A stretch of DNA of 5,458 nucleotides from Chloroflexota bacterium (GTDB taxonomy: Bacteria > Chloroflexota > Anaerolineae > Anaerolineales > Anaerolineaceae): assembly GCA_029265085.1 (NCBI GenBank), contig JAJUJY010000235.1, forward strand, positions 1 through 5,458, in the 5' to 3' direction. Below are positions 1 through 5,458 of this stretch, one piece after another. The notes beneath the pieces were generated by a model that ran no database searches, was not told where the DNA came from, and worked only from the letters and a program-made list of their open reading frames with translations. Both the position numbers and the translations under genes were made by a program. Position 1 is the first letter of the stretch. Each line of letters opens with the position of its first letter.

Positions 1-61
1 GGGTAAAATGAAATCGCACACGAGGATTTCGCGGTAAACCTTTTTGTTGATTAACAGACAT
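1..61 (-). CDS. N-terminal fragment of an unidentified protein, cut by the left edge
   Basis: Reading leftward from an ATG at 61-59, an open frame runs without a stop to the edge and gives 20 residues beginning MSVNQQKGLPRNPRVRF. An AGGAGGT Shine-Dalgarno (complement of 67-73) lies 5 nt upstream of the ATG, close to ideal, and this is the main reason to believe the gene. The terminator at 190-225 separates it from tal, so it probably has its own promoter; a candidate lies at 102-129. The visible residues are polar and basic, with no signal peptide or membrane segment. They are too few to assign a family, and I do not recognise the protein. Confidence 0.65.
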   Translation of the reverse strand, partial: MSVNQQKGLPRNPRVRFHFT

Positions 62-101
62 CGCTGACCTCCTGTTGATACTACAACCTGATTTTTAATA
101 T

Positions 102-129
102 ACTTTACGCCAAATCATCCAGGCATCAA
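102..129 (-). promoter_or_regulatory. Candidate sigma70-type promoter for the left-edge gene
   Basis: On the minus strand TTGATG (complement of 124-129) and TAAAGT (complement of 102-107) are 16 bp apart, each matching 4 of 6 consensus bases. The predicted transcript would start near 95 and leave a leader of about 34 nt before the ATG at 61. An alternative -10, TATATT, overlaps just downstream. The placement between the terminator and a strong SD is sensible, but the motif match is modest. Confidence 0.3.
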
Positions 130-189
130 CTGGCTGATCGTACAGTTAATTCCAATGGTTCATAAACTTGCTAACTCGTGAAATGTAAC

Positions 190-225
190 AAAAAGACGGC
201 CCAAGATTCGGACCGTCTTTTTTTT
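190..225 (-). terminator. Rho-independent terminator after tal, bidirectional in form
   Basis: The stem is GACGG-x-CC / GG-x-CCGTC (195-202 with 210-217), with one C/A mismatch and a 7-nt loop (203-209). Flanking A and T tracts extend the pairing. For the minus strand it begins 17 bases after the tal stop and is followed by five Ts (complement of 190-194). On the plus strand the same hairpin is followed by eight Ts (218-225), so it could stop transcription both ways. No plus-strand gene is visible to its left, so ending tal transcripts is its likely job. Confidence 0.85.
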
Positions 226-241
226 GCTGCAAATCAAAAGG

Positions 242-1363
242 TTACTTAGCAGGAACACCCGCACGCGTTTCAATCGTTTTCAACAATTCCTCAAATGAAC
301 TGATGAAAGATTTAACACCCTCTGCTTCTAATTCGTCCGTCACCTTAATCATGGAGATGCCCAATTTTTCCAGATCAGCCATCACTTGATGCTGCTCAGG
401 CAAATTCTCCTCCAGGCTCACCCGCACTTTGCCGTGATCTTTGAATGCTGCCAGGGTTTGGGGCGGGACCGTATTAACGGTATTTGGCGCAATCAGTTCA
501 TCCACATAGATCACATCGGAATAAGCCGGATTCTTAGTCCCCGTGGAAGCCCAAAGCGGACGTTGGTAGCGCGCACCAAGTTTTTGTAATTTTAAGAACC
601 GTTCAGAACCAAACACATCCTTGAAGAGAGCAAACGCCAGACGCGCATTGGCAATGGCGGCCTTACCCAACAGTGATTTCGCCTGTCCAGCTTCAGCGCC
701 ACCCGCTTTTACAATCGCATCCAGTTTCGGATCAATTTTGCTATCTACACGGGAAACAAAGAAAGAAGCCACGGAAGCAATCCGGTCAATTGGCAAACCT
801 TGCTTCACCCGGTCTTCCAAACCGCTCAAATAGGCTTCCATAACATCTGAGTAGCGTTCGTTAGAAAAGATCAAGGTCACATTGACATTGACCCCGGCAG
901 CGATGGCCGCCCGCACGGCCGGAATTCCAGCCTTTGTCGCAGGGATCTTCACCATCAGGTTGGGACGATTAACCGCGGACCATACCCATTTTGCTTCCTG
1001 AATGGTGGCCTCTGTATCATGGGCTAACAACGGATTGACTTCCAACGAGACGTAACCATCACCGCCATTGGTCGCATCATACAACGGCCGGAACAGATCG
1101 GCAGCAGCCTGAATATCTTCGATGGCCAGGCGGAAGAAAATTTCCACCGGAGAAAGATGCTCCGGGCCTAATTCAGCCAATGCAGTATCGTAATCGGTTG
1201 ATTTCGAGATCGCATTGTTGAAAATAGTTGGGTTTGAGGTAACCCCGCGAATATCACCATCGGTGATCATCTTTGCCAGTTCACCGTTTTCCAACAGCTT
1301 GCGCTGAATATTGTCATACCACAAGGACTGGCCCAAAGCATGTAATGTCTCAATCGGGTTCAT
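242..1363 (-). CDS. tal: Transaldolase
   Basis: Transaldolase moves a three-carbon dihydroxyacetone unit from sedoheptulose 7-phosphate to glyceraldehyde 3-phosphate in the cytosolic non-oxidative pentose phosphate pathway. The protein has 373 residues from the chosen start, matching the longer actinobacterial/cyanobacterial-type family rather than the ~317-residue E. coli type. Visible motifs: an acidic residue D17 in [16 protein letters not shown] (40-48), YVSLEVNP (104-111), the Schiff-base lysine K139 in [17 protein letters not shown] (161-167) and WASTGTKNP (271-279). The frame extends five codons upstream to an ATG at 1378. The ATG at 1363-1361 is preferred because GGAG sits 7 nt before it and the protein then begins [15 protein letters not shown], as in homologues. 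No truncation or missing catalytic residue is seen. It is probably transcribed alone from the promoter near 1428-1457, though readthrough from the VOC gene is possible. Confidence 0.95.
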   Translation of the reverse strand: MNPIETLHALGQSLWYDNIQRKLLENGELAKMITDGDIRGVTSNPTIFNNAISKSTDYDTALAELGPEHLSPVEIFFRLAIEDIQAAADLFRPLYDATNGGDGYVSLEVNPLLAHDTEATIQEAKWVWSAVNRPNLMVKIPATKAGIPAVRAAIAAGVNVNVTLIFSNERYSDVMEAYLSGLEDRVKQGLPIDRIASVASFFVSRVDSKIDPKLDAIVKAGGAEAGQAKSLLGKAAIANARLAFALFKDVFGSERFLKLQKLGARYQRPLWASTGTKNPAYSDVIYVDELIAPNTVNTVPPQTLAAFKDHGKVRVSLEENLPEQHQVMADLEKLGISMIKVTDELEAEGVKSFISSFEELLKTIETRAGVPAK

Positions 1364-1427
1364 ACACATTCTCCACATAACACAATTAAATTTCCCAAAG
1401 GGGTGTTTTTTTCGTTTGAACAGATTT

Positions 1428-1457
1428 ATTGTAATAGATTTTCCGTTGAATTATCCA
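1428..1457 (-). promoter_or_regulatory. Candidate promoter for tal
   Basis: On the minus strand TGGATA (complement of 1452-1457, 4/6) and TACAAT (complement of 1428-1433, 5/6) are separated by 18 bp. Transcription would begin near 1421 and give a leader of about 58 nt. The 141-base gap between the VOC stop and the tal start holds no other gene and no convincing terminator, so this promoter may add to readthrough rather than be the sole source of tal mRNA. Confidence 0.45.
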
Positions 1458-1504
1458 GAAGTGCACAGAATCCCATCCCAAAGAAAGGTGTCCATACCCA
1501 AAAA

Positions 1505-2047
1505 TCACGCTTCCGGAGGATAAATTTTTTCAGGTGGAAAGCGCCGTGCAGGTCGTTCAATCAATTCCAACGTCCATCCCAGGAGCTTTTCCGTATCCAG
1601 GTAGGCGTAATACCCATCCCCATCCGGACCAAAACCGCGGCCATCCATCAACACTTGAAAGCCAGCCTGCTGCGCCTGCGCTAGCGCAGCCTGCATATCC
1701 TCTACTACCACACCCAGATGGTGGATGCCGTAGCCGTGCTCGCGAACAAAATCCGCATAAACCGTGCTTCCATGTTGAATCTCAATAAGTTCAACCCGCA
1801 GCGGGCCAAAATAAGAGAGCGCAAGACGCATGCTGTAATCTTCCGGCTGGCCGTGATAATGCATCACACGCACCAACGGGTGTTGGTAAGTATAAAAATG
1901 CCAGGGGCCAATGCCGAACAATTTCCAATAGATCTCGACGGTCTGATCCAAATCCGCGACAATCATCGCCACCTGCGAGATACCGCCTTGCAGGAAAGGC
2001 AATTTTTCAGATAGATCAGGGAGTGAAAATGGCACAGAGTTCATCAT
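1505..2047 (-). CDS. VOC-superfamily (glyoxalase/bleomycin-resistance fold) protein, substrate unknown
   Basis: The 180-residue protein has two beta-alpha-beta-beta-beta modules of the vicinal oxygen chelate fold, about residues 21-91 and 105-165, and resembles the methylmalonyl-CoA epimerase/Glyoxalase_4 branch. The first module opens with ISQVAMIVADLDQTVEIYW and LFGIGPW; the second opens with GIHHLGVVVEDM and ends LGWTLELIE. By position the four metal-ligand sites are Q25, E86 (RVELIE), H110 and E161. Q25 stands where many members have histidine, a substitution I recall in related GxGPF/W-type proteins. The protein is probably a cytosolic, divalent-metal isomerase, epimerase, lyase or dioxygenase-like enzyme. 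I cannot name the substrate, and glyoxalase I is not implied. Two adjacent ATG codons (2047, 2044) compete as start and neither has a good SD. The next Met is inside the fold. It lies 67 bases after the antitoxin stop with no visible terminator, so it may be cotranscribed with the TA pair. Confidence 0.85.
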   Translation of the reverse strand: MMNSVPFSLPDLSEKLPFLQGGISQVAMIVADLDQTVEIYWKLFGIGPWHFYTYQHPLVRVMHYHGQPEDYSMRLALSYFGPLRVELIEIQHGSTVYADFVREHGYGIHHLGVVVEDMQAALAQAQQAGFQVLMDGRGFGPDGDGYYAYLDTEKLLGWTLELIERPARRFPPEKIYPPEA

Positions 2048-2114
2048 TGATTATTCAGGCAACCTGGATCTAAAAATGCATCACGAGCGAATATGATAAA
2101 CAATGGTTTTTAAA

Positions 2115-2411
2115 TCAGATGGCTGAACGGACTGTATCTATTACAGCTTCCGGGTGCTTTTCGGCTACACGCAACAATACCATTGCGGGACCTTCCGGAA
2201 CACGACGGCCTTGTTCCCAATTCCTCAATGTACGAACACTGATCCCAAGCATTTGAGAAAATTCCTCTTGGGTAAGGTCGTATCTTTCACGAATACTCTT
2301 TATATCCAATGCGCCCAATTGAAAACGCCGCGAGGCTTCTTTTTCCTGTCTTAAGATTTCACCACCTTCTTTTACGCTTTTGACGAGTTCCTCAAACAAC
2401 TCTTCTTTCAT
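2115..2411 (-). CDS. higA: HigA2-like Xre/Cro-family antitoxin
   Basis: A 98-residue DNA-binding protein that should neutralise the toxin encoded immediately upstream and repress their shared promoter. The N-terminal ~35 residues are charged and rich in Glu/Lys, which fits the flexible toxin-binding arm known in HigA2-type antitoxins. A helix-turn-helix of the HTH_3/Xre type occupies roughly 37-82: TQEEFSQMLG (47-56) is the first helix, and SVRTLRNWEQG (58-68) is the recognition helix, with the conserved WEQGRRxP tail. Its ATG shares ATGA with the toxin stop, so translation is probably coupled. It also has its own strong AGGAGG (complement of 2419-2424) 7 nt upstream. The toxin-first order and Xre antitoxin are the higBA arrangement. 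Function is inferred by family; activity is untested. A NadS-like or generic RelB-type naming is the alternative. Confidence 0.88.
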   Translation of the reverse strand: MKEELFEELVKSVKEGGEILRQEKEASRRFQLGALDIKSIRERYDLTQEEFSQMLGISVRTLRNWEQGRRVPEGPAMVLLRVAEKHPEAVIDTVRSAI

Positions 2412-2725
2412 GGGTATTCCTCCTCAATAATCTTCCTCAAAACCTTTAATTGCGCAGGCGTAAGATTGCCTTGAAAGTTTTTAGGATAAATGAAAAGCAT
2501 CAAAATATGACCTTGCGCCAGAGCCAAATAATAAATTACCCGGACACCACCACGTTTTCCATGACCTTGATACAACCAACGCATTTTCCTTAAACCACCG
2601 CTCCCTGGAATAACTGCCCCCAGGTAGGGATTCAATACCAAGGCTAGTTGCAAACGGCGATATTCTTCACCGGTTAATAATTCATCTACCTGGCGAGTAA
2701 ATACCGTTGTTTCAATGATGACCAC
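2408..2725 (-). CDS. higB: HigB2-like RelE/ParE-superfamily toxin (probable ribosome-dependent mRNA endonuclease)
   Basis: A 105-residue basic protein of the RelE superfamily. By family it cleaves mRNA in the ribosomal A site and is held inactive by the downstream antitoxin. Visible features are IIETTVFTRQV at the N-terminus (3-13), EEYRRLQLALVLNP (20-33), then the conserved block GLRKMRW (44-50), GKRGGVRVIYY (56-66) and LFIYPKN (77-83). Its clustered Arg/Lys/Tyr residues (R46, K47, R49, K57, R58, R62, Y66, Y80, K82) are of the kind that bind and cut RNA. The order of these blocks closely follows Vibrio cholerae HigB2 as I remember it. The start is GTG at 2725-2723, supported by GAGGGG (complement of 2734-2739) 8 nt upstream; no better ATG exists. 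No frameshift or truncation is seen, so the toxin looks intact. It is first in the operon and driven by the promoter at 2747-2775. Confidence 0.88.
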   Translation of the reverse strand: MVIIETTVFTRQVDELLTGEEYRRLQLALVLNPYLGAVIPGSGGLRKMRWLYQGHGKRGGVRVIYYLALAQGHILMLFIYPKNFQGNLTPAQLKVLRKIIEEEYP

Positions 2726-2746
2726 AGAGAAGTCCCCTCAATCAAG

Positions 2747-2775
2747 ATTATACGCCAATGGCGTACTTATTACAA
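2747..2775 (-). promoter_or_regulatory. Promoter of the higBA-like operon
   Basis: On the minus strand TTGTAA (complement of 2770-2775, 4/6) and a perfect TATAAT (complement of 2747-2752) are separated by exactly 17 bp. This is the best promoter match in the window. Transcription would start near 2740, leaving only about 15 nt before the GTG of the toxin, with the GAGGGG SD at the very 5' end. The spacer and first two bases of the -10 are occupied by an inverted repeat. Confidence 0.75.
2751..2765. promoter_or_regulatory. Inverted repeat, likely operator for the antitoxin
   Basis: TACGCCA-A-TGGCGTA is a perfect 7-bp inverted repeat around one central base. It fills most of the spacer and overlaps the first two -10 bases of the TA promoter. 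A dimeric Xre protein bound here would block RNA polymerase, and the downstream HTH antitoxin is the obvious candidate. The repeat and its position are seen directly; the binding protein is inferred from how HigA-type antitoxins autoregulate. Confidence 0.6.
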
Positions 2776-2842
2776 TACCCAAAAGGCTATTTATGGTTAT
2801 CCCACAAACAGCCTGTGGCTAAAAATTACCGTTAACCGGAAA

Positions 2843-4480
2843 TTAACGCATTGTCTTTACCGCATTGATCAGGCCATTGGTGGAGGCGTCATGGCCGGTC
2901 ACCAGATCCACGGTTTGCAATTCCGGCAGAATGGCTTTAGCAAGCACCTTTCCCAACTCAACACCCATCTGGTCATACGAATTGACGTTCCAGATCACGC
3001 CCTGGGTGAAAATCTTGTGCTCATACAATGCCACCAAAGCTCCCAAGACAAATGGTGTCAGGCGCGGGTAAACCAATGTATTCGTTGGAATATTGCCGGG
3101 GAAAGTTTTGGCGATGCTCATACGGGTCAGCTCTTCTCCACCCATCCCTTGAGCGGCAAGTTCCGCCTGGGCTTCTTCTGTCGTGCGGCCTTTCATCATT
3201 GCCTCGGTCTGCGCCAGGCAGTGGGAGATCAAAATATCCTGGTGCGCGCCAAGTGGATTCTGGCTTTGGGCTGCCACCAAAAAATCACAGGGAATCAACT
3301 TGGTGCCCTGGTGAATCAGCTGGTAAAAAGCATGCTGCCCGTTCGTACCGGGCTGTCCCCACACAATCGGTCCAGTGGAATAATCCACCCATTCTCCCTG
3401 GTGCGTAACGCGCTTGCCATTGCTTTCCATATCACCCTGCTGGAAGTAAGCAGGAAAATGCACCAGATACTGGTCATAGGGCAAAATTGCCTGCGAATCT
3501 GCCTCGAAGAAATTGTTGTACCAGACACCCAGTAATCCCATCAACACCGGAATGTTCTGCTCAAACGGTGTGGTACGGAAATGCTCATCCACTGCATACG
3601 CTCCGCTGAGCAATTCTTCAAAACGATCCATGCCCAAATAGAGCGCAATGGAAAGGCCAATTGCCGACCAGGTAGAATACCGTCCGCCGACCCAATCCCA
3701 AAACTCAAACATATTCTCCGGATCAATCCCAAATTTCGTTACGGCAGCTGCATTGGTGGACATTGCAGCAAAATGGCGCGCAATTGCCTTTTCATCTTTG
3801 GCGGTTTCTAAGAACCATTTGCGCGCAGATTGCGCATTGGTCATAGTTTCCTGGGTTGTAAACGTCTTTGAAGCAACCAGGAATAAAACCGTCTCCGGAT
3901 TGACTTTCTTCAACGTTTCAACCAGGTCGGTGCTGTCCACATTGGAGACAAAATGAACATGCAGCCCCGGTTTTGCGTATGGTTTTAATGCCTCGCAAAC
4001 CATTTTGGGACCCAAATCTGAGCCGCCGATACCGATATTGACAATATCGGTAATCGCTTTGCCGGTGTAACCTTGCCATGCTCCGGAACGAACCTTCTCT
4101 GAAAAGCTGCGCATTTTGGACAATACCGCATTGACCTCCGGCATCACATCTTTGCCGTCCACAAAAATCGGCCGGTTGGAGCGGTTGCGCAAAGCCACAT
4201 GCAAAACAGCCCGTTTTTCAGTTGTGTTGATCTTTTCACCGTTAAACATCGCCTCAATACGCGCCTGCAGCCCGGCCTGGCTAGCCAAATCAATCAGCAG
4301 ATCGATTGTTTGTTGGGTAATTCGGTTTTTGGAGTAATCAAACAAAATCTCCCCGAGTCGCAGTGAAAAGTGCTCAAACCTTGCAGGGTCTTGGGCAAAT
4401 AAATCACGCATATGCACCGTTGAAATTTCATGATAATGCGCGTCAAGTTCTTTCCAGGCGGGGTGAGTTGTAGCCAGCAT
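2843..4480 (-). CDS. pgi: Glucose-6-phosphate isomerase
   Basis: Interconverts glucose 6-phosphate and fructose 6-phosphate in the cytosol, linking glycolysis or gluconeogenesis to the pentose phosphate pathway served by tal nearby. At 545 residues it is the long bacterial/eukaryotic form (E. coli 549), not the ~450-residue Bacillus type. The first SIS domain shows [10 protein letters not shown] (148-157) and the phosphate-binding SKTFTTQET (204-212). Signature 1 is [14 protein letters not shown] (262-275). The catalytic glutamate is E352 in DMESNGK and the ring-opening histidine is H383 in [14 protein letters not shown]. Signature 2, [13 protein letters not shown] (499-511), carries the catalytic lysine K511. 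All expected active-site residues are present. The ATG at 4480-4478 has GGAG (complement of 4490-4493) 9 nt upstream, and the N-terminus [13 protein letters not shown] is family-like. It is probably monocistronic from an extended -10 promoter; no clear terminator follows the stop. Confidence 0.98.
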   Translation of the reverse strand: MLATTHPAWKELDAHYHEISTVHMRDLFAQDPARFEHFSLRLGEILFDYSKNRITQQTIDLLIDLASQAGLQARIEAMFNGEKINTTEKRAVLHVALRNRSNRPIFVDGKDVMPEVNAVLSKMRSFSEKVRSGAWQGYTGKAITDIVNIGIGGSDLGPKMVCEALKPYAKPGLHVHFVSNVDSTDLVETLKKVNPETVLFLVASKTFTTQETMTNAQSARKWFLETAKDEKAIARHFAAMSTNAAAVTKFGIDPENMFEFWDWVGGRYSTWSAIGLSIALYLGMDRFEELLSGAYAVDEHFRTTPFEQNIPVLMGLLGVWYNNFFEADSQAILPYDQYLVHFPAYFQQGDMESNGKRVTHQGEWVDYSTGPIVWGQPGTNGQHAFYQLIHQGTKLIPCDFLVAAQSQNPLGAHQDILISHCLAQTEAMMKGRTTEEAQAELAAQGMGGEELTRMSIAKTFPGNIPTNTLVYPRLTPFVLGALVALYEHKIFTQGVIWNVNSYDQMGVELGKVLAKAILPELQTVDLVTGHDASTNGLINAVKTMR

Positions 4481-4527
4481 ACCGAATTACTCCAATCTTT
4501 CTTTGCTTGTTCAAATGATATGAGCTG

Positions 4528-4536
4528 ATTTTAACA
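4528..4536 (-). promoter_or_regulatory. Extended -10 promoter candidate for pgi
   Basis: The minus strand reads TGTTAAAAT, which is the TGn extension followed by TAAAAT (5/6). No good -35 hexamer lies at 16-18 bp, which an extended -10 can tolerate. The start would be near 4521 with a leader of about 40 nt before the pgi ATG. Confidence 0.45.
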
Positions 4537-4714
4537 CTGGTTTGGACAATCTGCAGTGGTTGTTTTCCGCACGATCCTCTCTGTTTACCTGCCGCACAAC
4601 AGCCTGGATTTCATTTTTTACGCTAATTGAGCCCAACAATCACAATGTCTGACATCTGACGAAAGTAGAAAATCATGTGTATTCCTTCACTATGCTTTCA
4701 CCGTCAAAACTGTC

Positions 4715-4720
4715 TATAAT
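4715..4720 (+). promoter_or_regulatory. -10 element of a candidate serC promoter
   Basis: A perfect TATAAT sits 77 bases before the serC ATG and predicts a leader of about 71 nt. No recognisable -35 element is found 15-19 bp upstream, so either an activator helps or the promoter is weak. It is the only good -10 match on this strand in the gap. Confidence 0.45.
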
Positions 4721-4752
4721 AGAGATTGTTGAAAACCGATTCCCCATTTGTG

Positions 4753-4767
4753 GATTTTTAAAAAATC
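4753..4767. repeat. Short AT-rich inverted repeat in the serC leader
   Basis: GATTTTT-A-AAAAATC forms 7-bp arms around one base, 30 bases before the serC ATG. It could be a protein site or chance in AT-rich DNA. The loop is too small for an RNA hairpin using the full arms, and a terminator role is not supported. Confidence 0.25.
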
Positions 4768-4797
4768 TAACTATTCACCTCATACGGAGATCGCTAA

Positions 4798-5458
4798 ATG
4801 AAAAAACACAACTTTAACCCCGGGCCTTCAATTCTGCCGCAGTACACCATTGATGAAACCGCAGCAGCAATTAAGGATTTTGCCGGTACCGGCCTGTCGA
4901 TTCTGGAAGTTTCTCACCGCAGCAAAGAATTTGAAGCGGTGATGAGCGAAACGGTCGCGCTCTTCAAAGAATTATTAAACATCCCGGAAGGTTATGCAGT
5001 GCTCTTTGTTGGCGGTGGTGCCAGCACCCAATTCTTCCATGTTCCATATAACCTTTTGGAGAAAAAAGCTGGCTACCTGGTAACGGGCGAATGGGCAACC
5101 AAAGCTCAAAAAGAGGCCGCGCTGTTCGGTGAATCAGTTGTTGTAGCATCCTCCGAAGATAAGAATTTCACCTATATTCCCAAGGGATACACCATCCCCA
5201 CTGACTTAGATTATTTCCATATCACCACCAACAACACCATCTACGGCACCGAAATCCTCACGGATATCGACTGCCCGGTTCCCCTGGTCGCGGACATGTC
5301 CTCGGACATCTTCAGCCGCCCCGTGGATGTTTCCAAATACGCCATGATTTACGGTGGCGCACAGAAGAACCTGGCTCCTGCCGGTGTGACCTTTGTGATC
5401 GTCCGCGAAGATATGCTGGGCAAAGTTTCCCGCAAACTGCCTAAGATGGTGGATTACC
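4798..5458 (+). CDS. serC: Phosphoserine aminotransferase, N-terminal 220 residues, cut by the right edge
   Basis: A PLP-dependent class V aminotransferase that converts 3-phosphohydroxypyruvate and glutamate to phosphoserine and 2-oxoglutarate in serine synthesis; in some bacteria it also acts in pyridoxal phosphate synthesis. Visible features are [11 protein letters not shown] (4-14), the substrate-binding SHRSKEF region (38-46), GGGAST (72-77) for the PLP phosphate, W99 in GEWATKA for stacking on the cofactor ring, [10 protein letters not shown] (143-152), D166 in [12 protein letters not shown] for the pyridine nitrogen, and the Schiff-base lysine K190 in [12 protein letters not shown]. 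The family is usually about 360 residues, so roughly 140 lie beyond the window. GGAG at 4786-4789, 8 nt before the ATG, supports the start. It is transcribed away from pgi. A serA gene downstream would be a typical neighbour but cannot be seen. Confidence 0.97.
   Translation, partial: MKKHNFNPGPSILPQYTIDETAAAIKDFAGTGLSILEVSHRSKEFEAVMSETVALFKELLNIPEGYAVLFVGGGASTQFFHVPYNLLEKKAGYLVTGEWATKAQKEAALFGESVVVASSEDKNFTYIPKGYTIPTDLDYFHITTNNTIYGTEILTDIDCPVPLVADMSSDIFSRPVDVSKYAMIYGGAQKNLAPAGVTFVIVREDMLGKVSRKLPKMVDY

Larger units (their letters stand above)
4481..4797. other. Divergent pgi/serC intergenic region, no gene
   Basis: This 317-base stretch separates the minus-strand pgi from the plus-strand serC. 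Only very short ORFs without SD sites occur in it. It contains one promoter candidate for each direction and a short AT-rich inverted repeat in the serC leader. The middle part (about 4540-4690) has no structure I can support, neither a terminator-like hairpin nor a recognisable RNA motif. Confidence 0.7.

Noticed and set aside
1364..1378. Upstream ATG codons that would lengthen transaldolase by five residues
   Set aside because: The extra residues MWRMC overlap the good GGAG site that serves the ATG at 1363, and family N-termini match the shorter start.
1393..1412. CCC-AAA-GGG followed by GTG and seven Ts on the plus strand, possible terminator
   Set aside because: The stem is only three base pairs and there is no plus-strand gene to end; it lies in the tal leader.
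2802..2820. Overlapping hairpins after pgi, CCACA/TGTGG and AGCC/GGCT, as a pgi terminator
   Set aside because: The stems are short, compete with each other, and no T-tract follows on the minus strand.
2891..3535. A 214-codon open frame on the plus strand opposite pgi
   Set aside because: It lies wholly within the strongly supported pgi gene, has no family-like motifs, and is a codon-bias shadow.
4648..4660. Direct repeat TCTGAC-A-TCTGAC in the pgi/serC gap as a regulator site
   Set aside because: Only two 6-base copies, far from both promoter candidates, well within chance.
1..5458. A novel multi-gene defence, mobile or biosynthetic system
   Set aside because: All sizeable genes fall in known families, and the only accessory element is a standard-looking toxin-antitoxin pair. 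No repeats, integrase, transposase or unassigned large ORF is present.

Overview
The window is a chromosomal stretch of ordinary bacterial metabolic genes with one small toxin-antitoxin (TA) module set among them. Almost everything lies on the minus strand. There are no rRNA or tRNA genes, transposases, CRISPR repeats or phage genes. Composition is moderate in GC and the Shine-Dalgarno (SD) sites are canonical. The host may be an Anaerolineae-like Chloroflexota or another free-living heterotroph; this rests on remembered resemblance of the proteins and is only a weak inference.

Reading left to right: (1) The first 61 bases are the start of an unidentified minus-strand gene that runs off the left edge, with a near-perfect SD. 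(2) A strong hairpin with T-tracts on both strands (190-225) closes the next unit. (3) A transaldolase gene (tal, minus) probably begins at 1363. (4) A VOC/glyoxalase-fold protein of unknown substrate follows (1505-2047, minus). (5) A HigB2-like RelE-family toxin and a HigA2-like Xre antitoxin (minus, toxin first) overlap by ATGA. They have their own consensus-like promoter, and a perfect 7+1+7 inverted repeat lies in its spacer and -10. (6) A full-length glucose-6-phosphate isomerase gene (pgi, minus) follows. (7) A 317-base divergent intergenic region holds a promoter for each side. (8) The first 220 codons of phosphoserine aminotransferase (serC, plus) are cut by the right edge.

Pgi and Tal connect glycolysis and the non-oxidative pentose phosphate pathway, and SerC draws serine and possibly pyridoxal phosphate synthesis from 3-phosphoglycerate metabolism. 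The neighbourhood is therefore central carbon metabolism. The TA module and the VOC gene interrupt it and are not obviously related to it. The most informative local structure is the promoter/operator of the TA operon. I see no evidence of a wholly new multi-gene system here.
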